Shown: one piece after another, positions 55,676 through 64,000 of the stretch | Numbering within the stretch: position 1 is the stretch's first letter | Layout of the letters: each line of letters starts with the position of its first letter | Assembly (NCBI GenBank): GCA_047495785.1 | Contig: JBLDXI010000004.1 | Coordinates: 2,046,001-2,110,000, forward strand | Direction of reading: 5' to 3' | DNA from: Lepidodermella squamata | Taxonomy: Eukaryota; Gastrotricha | DNA: 64,000 bases | Position numbers and translations under genes: made by a program | Notes under the pieces: model-generated | The model's input: only the letters and a program-made list of their open reading frames with translations | Told to the model about the DNA's origin: nothing | The model's database searches: none

Positions 55676-57042
55676 GCCTGCGTGTGTCGACATGTCTCAG
55701 CAACTGGGTCGCTGTTTTTTCCCTGCTGCTGCTTGCATCCCTGCCCTGGTTGCTGCTCGAACGCAGCGATGGCGGCGGTGTGTGAAGCCACACCACGCAT
55801 GCCGAAATTTCTCGGCAAACACAAAAGAAGAACAAACTTATTGCATGAACAGGTCGCCGTCGTCGTCTTTGTTTTTTTCTAAAACACATCATCGCGATGC
55901 TCACAAGGCCTGCGTCAAATCCATCAGCTGTATCAAATATTAAAATAATAGCAGTAGCAGCATCATCAGCAGCAAAAAACAAATAGTCGTGCTCGAGTGA
56001 CAACTGGGAGAAACTGGTTCCTGGTAACAATGAAGACGCGAGCGAGTGCACCTACATGGGGTGACGTGGGATTTCAGCATGATCATCAATTCTCTGATCG
56101 GCCTTCACGTGTTTCGTCAACAACTGATAAAGCAAATGCACAAATATAGTACGAATTCTCAGCACGAATGTACTTCCAGCCGTGCGAAAATCGATATGTT
56201 CTGTGTTCCAAGGTTGGAGGTTGGGATAAGATTGGGTTGATCCGAAAAATCTGACTCAAACACAATGGCTAATTTCTCATCCTCGAAGCCAAAAAACAAT
56301 GAAAGCTTAACTTTTCACTCAAATCGCTTGCGAAACTATTTTCTAACGACGTACTATCGGAAAATTTCTATGCCGGCATGTTTTTCATATTTTTCGATTC
56401 TAGCCAACGAACTCGCTGGCTTTCCGAAGCTGCCTGCTGACTGAAAGATAACTTGACCGAAATTGATTAAAAATGAGTAAATAAGTATCCGTGATGCAAG
56501 GTGTCCTAGAAAACAAGATTATTGCCACTGTATGCTAATTTATCATCGAATTTTTGCCCTACATTCTTGCAAGGCTGCTTTTAGCTAAACTTGAGGACGG
56601 CGGCAATATTCAAAATAAAGTGAATCATTTTTGCTCATTAGAATATTCTCGTATAAAAACTTACTACACACATGCGAAGTGCTGGCACGGGTGCGTAGTA
56701 TTGGCTATGTGTAGTAAAAGCACACACATACATACACATATGTGCCAATACTACTACACTATATGGAATGTGCGCAGATAAGGCTAATACACACACACAC
56801 ACATATATTACGCATGCATGCATACACATGTGTAGTGCGATATACGATATCGCAACGAGTCTGCTTTTACGAGGCCATCATGCTTGCCGCCGTATCGAGA
56901 GCAGTCGCAGTCGCAGCTGCTTATCAATAGGCGAGTCTTCTTAAAACAGAGCAAACTCTATTCAGTTGAAGCGATTTCAATAAAACAGTAACAAGGTTAC
57001 GCCATCACAATCATCAGCCTGCTTTAGCCGGACATCACATCG
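55676..57042. other. Intergenic DNA with CA-rich microsatellites
   Basis: Divergent promoter region between gene C and the DUF1295 gene. It includes runs of ACACAC and ATGCATGC around 56710-56835 on both sides of an inverted TAGTGTAGTA-type motif. No gene seen. Confidence 0.55.
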
Positions 57043-57050
57043 CATAAATA
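57043..57050 (+). promoter_or_regulatory. Putative TATA box of the DUF1295 gene
   Basis: CATAAATA 52 bases before the ATG at 57102, fitting a transcription start about 25-30 bases downstream. Confidence 0.5.
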
Positions 57051-57101
57051 GCGGGTGAAATACTTCTCGCAAGATCATATTCAATCACTACTACTAGAAA
57101 A

Positions 57102-58657
57102 ATGCCACTCTTCAACGATACAGACAGCATACCCATATATTTGGGCATCACAGCCGGTGTGACAGTCGTCATGCAACTGTCATTCTTCGCCGTTGCCTAC
57201 TGCTTCAAATTCGACAAGGTGAATACTTTAAACTTTGATGATGATTAACCTTGACTTCTCTATCGATTTAGGTAACTGACCTTGCTGGCTCGCTCAACTT
57301 CCTCGTGCTCGCCATTCTCGTTCTGCTGATGCAGCGCACGTTCCACGTGCGGCAGATCGTCATGACGTGCCTCGTCGCCGTGTGGGCCCTCCGCCTCGGC
57401 GGCTTCCTGCTCAACCGCGTGCTGCGCCGCCAGAAGGACGCGCGCTTCGACGAGATCCGCGAACACTTCGGCAAGTTCCTCGCCTTCTGGATCGGCCAGA
57501 TGGTGTGGGTGTGGATTGTCTCGCTGCCTATGAGCATGACCAACGCCGCGACCATCGATGCCGAACTGTCGCCCTTCGACTACGTCGGCTGGTCATTATG
57601 GACCATCGGATTTCTCATCGAAACCATCGCAGATCAGCAAAAGTATGAACAGGTGAGCATTCACGTCGATTTACGTTTTTCCGACGAGTTCTCGTAAAAA
57701 TGTCCTCTTAATGGGACTAACAAGAAGGACATTTCTGAGTTTGAAATTTCTTCGGGAAAATGTAGCTTGAAAACCTTTACTTTAGTAGCTAATTTTGAAG
57801 AAAATGGGACAGCTGGATGGGTTTTAAATTTCATGGGAAGTCTCAACATATTTTTGAAAATTTCCCTCTAGAAAAAAGATTGATGTTACCGGAAACGGAG
57901 TTTTCCGTGGGAATTCATAGGAAACTAGGTTAAGATTAAAGATTCTCGAATCTGAGAAGAATCAAACCAAGTTCGAGTGTGTCTCTTCGACCCCTTTGAG
58001 CCCCCTTTGACTTGTGGAAAGCCTCTATAGTTAAGTACATTGCAAAGCCACTCAATTACTCTGAATTTCTGTAGCTAATACCTAATTTTATTTCTCGATA
58101 TCCAGGTGAAAAAGCGCGAGGAAGCTGTAGCAGCGGCTGAAGCGGTGCAACCGAGCGGGCAGGCGAGACCTGCTGGGCAGCAGCGTCGTGGATTCGAGGC
58201 GCCTGGTGGTGTGTGGCTTGCCTCTCGCCATCCGAACTACTTTGGCGAGATCCTGGTGTGGATCGGCATATTCCTGGGCTCGTGCCCGGTGTACCCGACG
58301 AACAACTTCCCAGCCGGCTACATCTCGGTGCTCTCGCCCGTGTTCACGTTCGTGCTGCTCATGTTCTTGTCGGGCATGCCGGCGGCGGAGGCGGGCTCGA
58401 ACAAGCGGTACGCGGACGACGAGGCGTACCTGGCGTATCGCGCGCGGACGAGCCCGCTCGTGCCGCTGCCGACGTGCTGCTACGGCGCCATGCCGCGCCT
58501 CATCAAGGCCGTTTTCTGCTTCGAGTACCCGATCTACCGCAAGAACCTCGGCAGCCGGTCGCAGCTGCTCGAGGACGGCAACCGCTCGCCCTCGCTCGAC
58601 AGCGCCGACCTGGCAAAGAAGCAGCAACAACAGCAACCTCCAGCGATCAAGCAGTAG
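57102..58657 (+). CDS. DUF1295 / steroid 5-alpha-reductase-like membrane protein
   Basis: Three exons (57102-57218, 57272-57652, 58106-58657, all phase 0) encode 349 residues with about seven hydrophobic segments. The family motifs are GGFLLNRVLRRQKDARFDE, FWIGQMVWVWIVSLPM, and a C-terminal WLASRHPNYFGEI followed by a hydrophobic helix. That last block corresponds to the NADPH-binding end of steroid 5-alpha-reductases and related ER enzymes. DUF1295 members are ER membrane proteins, and most have no proven substrate. An unusual Ala/Gln-rich insert (KREEAVAAAEAVQPSGQARP) precedes the WLASRHPN motif, and the tail is a Gln-rich stretch. Poly(A) signal at 58781-58786. The reductase activity is inference from the family. 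Confidence 0.87.
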
Positions 58658-58780
58658 CCAGCCGTCAATGTTGATACTCGATACGATACTATTCAGCTGT
58701 ATTCTACGAACTCTGTCCATGCCTATTTATAACAGTCATTTTTTCTTTTTATATCACAACTGCTTTTGACGCGCGATCAA

Positions 58781-58786
58781 AATAAA
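58781..58786 (+). terminator. Poly(A) signal of the DUF1295 gene
   Basis: AATAAA 123 bases after the stop codon. Confidence 0.7.
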
Positions 58787-59983
58787 AGCAAATTTTTGAA
58801 TGAGTCGCCCTACTAAATCGAGCGTTTCAAGTCGTCAACTTCACTGAACTAGAGAGACGTGCTGCAACTGGAGTTGAGATTTACAGACTTTAATCGAGTA
58901 ATTTCAATCCTCAGGTTTGAAGGAACAGAATGGTCCTGAAAAAAGTGGTACCTAGAGTTCTAGTTTGTATTGAATCGTATCAGTGGTAAAGTTGAAATAT
59001 GCGGCTGTTGTTATACGATAACGTATCATGGTTGATAGCCATTTGTAGCGCAAATGGAGGTCGAAATAGATGCCCGTAGGTGAAAGTCGCATCGAAAATC
59101 GGATTAAGCAATACTAATCTGCAATGACGCTATGCGGCAGATAAATGCTGTCGAACTAGGTAAACTACCCCATTTCACTTGATAAGGGGTCCTGCTATCA
59201 CTGTAGGGAGACACACGAAACTACCAAAATGTATTCAAGTGAAAAAGGGGCACAAAGCGATGTACAATGAATCGCCACACTGTGCAAAGCGTTGCACTAG
59301 ACCTGAGGGGCTTAGGCTTCCCAATGACCATTAGCCAACACCCCAAAAATGCTTCGACTTCGATTGACCAAGCTACCTCGACAAAACTCGCAAAATTCAC
59401 CGATAGTTTAGATTGCTGGCTGGCGTTCCACTTGGCGCGGTGTGGCCACAGTGAATAACCGCGGAACAAAGTCTTGCTGATTTCGATGCACGGCTGTGAA
59501 AGCGGGAAGTGGGAAAAGAGAAGCGGTGTGTATGAGCTGAGAATGCGGCGTGCGCGTGACGAAACATGTCACGGAGTTCTCATGAAGAACTCATGAAGTT
59601 GACGACGACGCGCGGTTTGGCTCTCTGTGTGAATCTGATGTAATAAGAATAGCTGCTTACTGCTACTCTACACTAATCGAATAACAAAGTTAGTTGAGCT
59701 GCCGCGTGTGTTTAGTTAGTTGTTAACTTTCTGCGGCATGCTCGCGCGTGGGCCGGCCGGTTCCACGGCAGCTATTCATGCTCGCCTCGGCTTCTACTAC
59801 TATAACTATGCGCGCATTGTTCTCGCTTGTTCGCTCTCACGCCCTTCCACACTAAGTGACGATGCAAATACTCTGATGAAATACAGATGATTAACGTGTG
59901 ATGCCAATTTAAGACATCGTTTCACATAAAATAAACAATAAGAATATCCTATTTTTAACACGAATCAGATTGCTTTAAAAACT
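58787..59983. other. Intergenic DNA upstream of the modular secreted gene
   Basis: No gene recognised; the right end should contain the promoter of the gene starting at 59984. Confidence 0.5.
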
Positions 59984-62900
59984 ATGACGAATAGATCGAT
60001 GGCTCTGCGGTTTGTGAGCTCAACTCTAGCAGTCCTCGCCGTAGCGGTGATGCCTATCACTCGGGTCAATGCCTGTGGCTCAACATTGACACTTGTAAGT
60101 TCCTTGAAAATTACTCCGCTGGCCCCCTTTTCAATTATTGTTCGATGGCTTTTTGCGTCATAGACAACACCGTCGTGGGCGACTACGACTGAAATTCCGA
60201 AATACGTGCGCTGCGTTACCACCGGCTCAGCGACATGCCGCCTCGGTTCCTGCAGCTCCGGCGAGACACAGGTTAGTCCTGTTTATAAAACGTCCAGCCT
60301 GATCACGCCAAAAATCCAGGCTTTTCGCACTGATTTTCAAATGTTCAAAATCACGATGCGACAATGGCGATTTTATGAAGCTCAGCAGCTTTACAACAAT
60401 TATTTTCGTGTAGCTTATATTACGGCAATATATGCGACGAATTTACGCAAAACAGTTAGCGTTCTCGCAACAGAGATGATTCACCCCATTCGATTTTATT
60501 CAAAGTTGGTCCTTTTCCTTTCTCTTAGTACCCGGCAGTGGGCTACGCGACGCAGGCGCTTTGCCAAGCCGTCGTCGCGTACAAGATCTGCTACGACTAC
60601 TCGACGGACACGACGGGCCGCGGGTCGTGCGTCGCCGACACGACGGCGTGCTCCGGGACCACCAAGTACGAGTACTCGGCCCGCTTCACCGATGCGGCGT
60701 GCACCGGCTACGTAGGTAAGTATTAGACTTTCCATTCGACACTCCTATGACTTACCTAACAATAATATTGACAGTTGCTGCTTGGATGCGATGCGTGACG
60801 ACCTCGGGCACAGCTGCGCGCACGTGCCGCCCGTACGCGTACGGCTGCGCGTCGACGGAGCGGCAGTCACCGAACGCGACGCAGGCTCGCGCCAACCTCG
60901 CCACCTTCGTCGTCTCGTCCACCGACTCCACCGACTGCCTCGCCATGACGGTAACAACAGATTCACCTGTTTTCCTTTGACTGAAGCAATAGTTCCATTC
61001 AATTCCATTCGTGATACATTGTTACGCCAATATTTTCTTAATATGACTTCACCTCACATACATCCCTCTCGGACTTTCTGACGGGATACGCAGTATATAT
61101 GAGCAGTACTACAAATGCTTTTGAATTACTGAAAACAGCCGACGGTGAAGTGTTACGATACTTCGGTGACGCCTGCCGACCAAACGACCGGCATGTCATG
61201 CGCGAACGACTACACCGGCTGCGGAACAGGCCGCCAAGTCGCTTCGCAGTACCTGTTCCCATCAACAGCAGCATGCACTGCTTACTTGATCGTAAGCTGG
61301 TTATTTTTACATATCAATCCGATTGTTCATTTGCTTCTTGGTGTTCAGCCGCAATGGATGCGCTGCGTGAACGGCGGAACGACGAAATGCGTGCCGTACG
61401 ACGCCATCAACCTGGCGACGTGCCCGTCCGGTACTCAGACGCCGGCCTCCACCTACTTCATGAGCTACGACACGTGTACCGCCTACGTCACGGTAAGAAC
61501 ACCTATCTATTGTACCTTGTTGTTTCAATTTGGAGCTGGCCTAAGCAGAAAGGTAGAGATCATTCGCCTAGTAAAATGAGATAATAGTAGAGTCATTCAA
61601 GCTCTAGAAAATGGTAAATGGATTCATTTTGAGACATCCCATTCGTTATTGAATGGATGGGCGGAAGCCATGGGTCTCGAATGAGCGCTCTTAGGGTCGC
61701 TTGTTGGGGTGTCTTCAGTCGGACAGCTAGGTAGCGATTAGCGCAGTCTCCTAATCTACCATTTTTCACTTTTGTAACACGATTGACGACTACGTAAATG
61801 CTAGACTAGGCCTGCTCTGAACTTGAGATACTGTCTCTAACTACCCTATGATTGTTGTTGTGATGATTGCAGCCTTACATCAAGTGCTGGAACCCGTCGA
61901 CCAACGCCGACGTAACGACGTGCCCGGACATGGTGACCGGGTGCACGGCGCCGGCGATCCGCATCGGCTCGACGTTCACGTTCCCGACACAGGCGACGTG
62001 CCAGAGCAACTACGTCCACGTAAGACACCACAGCCTCATGGCTATTTTGTTTTATTCTGCTCGGTTAATATTTACTAACAGAACGATTGGCTGCGCTGCC
62101 GACCGGCATCTGGCACTGACAACTGTCGCCCGTACGACCTGTCGACGTATCCAACTTGTGCCACAGGAGAGACACAGGTTCTTTGATTTTTACAAAGCTT
62201 GAGCATTTTACGTCACTAATTGGGTTTTGGGATCTATTAGGTGCCGGATACGTCTACACGTTACCAGTCGCAGGCCGCATGTACGAATGCTGTCATTGTA
62301 AGTCAGCTAATGATTTTCATAGCTAAACTTAAGCGTTTCTCAACCTCCAGACCGAGTACGTGCTGTGCATGTCAACTAGCACTTACGTCGTTTCGTGCTT
62401 ATCGACGTCGAGCAGTTCTTGCGCCGATGGAACCGTGCGTTTGTACTAACAACCGTGGAATCACATTGCCAGTGTTATGTTTTATAACAGAAACTGACAC
62501 CGGCTGACGGCTCCAAGTTCTATTCTCTTTCGGCGTGCAATTCATGGAGCGGACTCGTAAGTGCCTCGTCTGTCTAATTCTGATGGCTACATCTGATTTT
62601 TTCGCGAAATCTACAGCAATACGTGCGGTGTCTGCTGGCGAGCAACCCACGGCGCTGCATCCCATCGATATACACGTCAGGCGGCAACACCGGCTGCACG
62701 GCACTCGGCGCGTCTTACACCCAGGTTCGTATTACATAGACGCCTTCCTCTGAGCAATATCTTGAACTCGAGTTGTTGTTATTTCAGTCTCCTGCAAGCA
62801 CAACTTTCTCGACGTTAGCAGCGTGCCTGCTCGACGAACGACAGGTTTGCATTAAAAACACCGTGCAACCCATGTTGAATTATTGCGCCCTGTTATCATA

Positions 62901-64000
62901 AAAGGTTACATGCTACTCGTTCGACTACAACTCGTTCCAGTGCCAGACGGACGTTATCGGCTGCTCGCAACTGCCTGCCGGGCCGTCCGGTGCTACGAAC
63001 GGTGCGTGGACCCGATTACCAGCCGCCGCTACGTACGCCTCACTTGCCTCCTGCACGTCCTACGCCCCATCAGCGTACAAACGATGCACCCGCCGTGCTA
63101 CAGGTCAGCAATTTTTTTATCATACAGGCGTGCACTTGAGGTATTCTGAGCAGCAGGAATATGCTTTTTCAATCCAGATTTCGATTTGGATGAGCTTCGT
63201 TTTAACTCGGGTTTTTAGCAAGGGGAGAATAGCAGGTGAAGGTTCAATACAGAGCACGAAGTACCGCTAAGGCTGGTAGGGATCACTGAATCAATGACCA
63301 GACGGTGGGATAGAGATCACTGATTTTCTTATTCATCGCCGGTTCACTGTCTGGTTCAGAACGATAGCATCATACGTCTGAAAATCATTCAAAATCATCG
63401 CCATCAGGCTGGGTCGAAAATATTCTAGCCGCAATTTTCAGCAATTTATTTTATGACAAAAATTGAAAATCGGCTTTTCTTATTCTAATAAATACCTACA
63501 GTTCGACATTTGAACGTTAGATATCAAGGAGAATTACAAAGCCTTGAAAACACATCTCACGTTTCTATCTACGTGTATTGACACTAGGTACGATCACGTG
63601 CCGTCCGGACGTGGCCGACTGCTGGTCGCCGACTGACCAGACGCTGCGCGAGTACTCGGTGACCGGGGCGACGTACGCATCGACGACGCTGTGCACGGCT
63701 GTCGTCGAGTACTACTACTGCTACGACACGGCGAATCCGACGACGGTGACGTGCCGCGACGCGAGCGTCGGCTGCGGCACACTCAAGCCACTGCGAGACT
63801 TCTCGTCCAACGTCGCCAACATCCGCGTGTTCTCCGACCAATCGTCGTGCCTCGCCTACAACCCCGGCACGTGGTACAAGTGCACGGTCAACGGCGTCAC
63901 CGTGTGCCGCCCGCTCAACGCCGAGATGGACTACACGGCGCCCACAACCTCCGTCAAGTGCCTCGCCACTGAAACCGTGAGTGACATCTCAACTTCTTAA
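59984..64000 (+). CDS. Secreted protein of repeated four-cysteine modules (N-terminal 694 residues; continues past the window)
   Basis: Fifteen exons can be joined: 59984-60094, 60164-60271, 60529-60715, 60775-60950, 61139-61291, 61349-61492, 61873-62019, 62082-62177, 62241-62297, 62351-62434, 62491-62556, 62617-62724, 62788-62844, 62905-63103 and 63588-63976. The last ends at a GTGAGT donor, so the gene goes on. A signal peptide (about residues 1-30, ending TRVNA) precedes 13 tandem modules of 45-60 residues. Each has four cysteines: an aromatic residue and C, C about 7-12 residues later (often CRPY or CVPY), another C, a Tyr/Ser-rich stretch, and a last C before AYV or similar. Examples are WMRCVNGGTTKCVPY and YDTCTAYV. 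Most introns are phase 0 and lie at module edges or centres, which lets modules be copied in frame. No transmembrane segment or enzyme motif is seen. I do not recognise the module; an extracellular matrix, cuticle or mucus protein is plausible. Confidence 0.8.

Noticed and set aside
58088-58769. Long alternative frames on both strands over the DUF1295 third exon
   Set aside because: GC-rich coding sequence opens the other frames; only the called frame splices in phase and carries family motifs.

Overview
The window is nuclear DNA from an invertebrate animal. The genes are split by short GT-AG introns (about 45-60 bp up to 1 kb) and use AATAAA signals and TATA boxes. They encode a seven-transmembrane receptor, a Cys-loop channel, an ABCC1/MRP1-type transporter, a trypsin-like protease with sushi modules and secreted cysteine-rich proteins. 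About half of the rest is transposons of the LINE, Ty1/copia, MULE, hAT, pogo and foldback kinds. Genus or phylum cannot be fixed from the sequence; a protostome is my guess.

The main structure is a duplicated cassette in direct orientation. Copy A (about 405-25740) holds a wrecked GPCR, an intact Cys-loop channel, an intact ABCC transporter and a broken minus-strand gene for a secreted 14-cysteine protein. Copy B (about 41900-54045) holds intact versions of all four in the same order. Exon structure is the same in both copies and most coding differences are silent. Copy A was later enlarged by a 12.9-kb copia element and a 1.6-kb intronic insertion; copy B gained a 132-bp MITE.

The copia element (8653-21565, minus strand, 5-bp TSD GTTTG) is a nested stack. 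A LINE sits inside its 3' LTR and a pogo/Tigger-like element sits inside an env-like third reading frame. A cluster of mariner-like, hAT-like, foldback and tRNA-headed elements interrupts its RT/RNase H. Its primer site matches the anticodon arm of initiator tRNA-Met, as in Drosophila copia.

Between the cassettes lie a complete MULE (27405-31118) whose transposase gene ends in a Ulp1-like protease, an ankyrin-repeat gene (32787-33659), and a secreted trypsin-like protease followed by three sushi modules (35151-38019). A hAT MITE and a 1.1-kb foldback element with a 9-bp TSD follow.

After copy B come a third, intact 14-cysteine secreted gene (54676-55601), a DUF1295 membrane protein related to steroid 5-alpha-reductases (57102-58657), and a long secreted protein made of at least 13 four-cysteine modules that runs off the right edge (59984-64000).

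A receptor, an ion channel, an organic-anion/drug exporter and a secreted disulfide-rich protein have been copied together. Whether they work together (for example in chemosensing or xenobiotic handling) is inference only. The two channel-transporter pairs appear to be under purifying selection.
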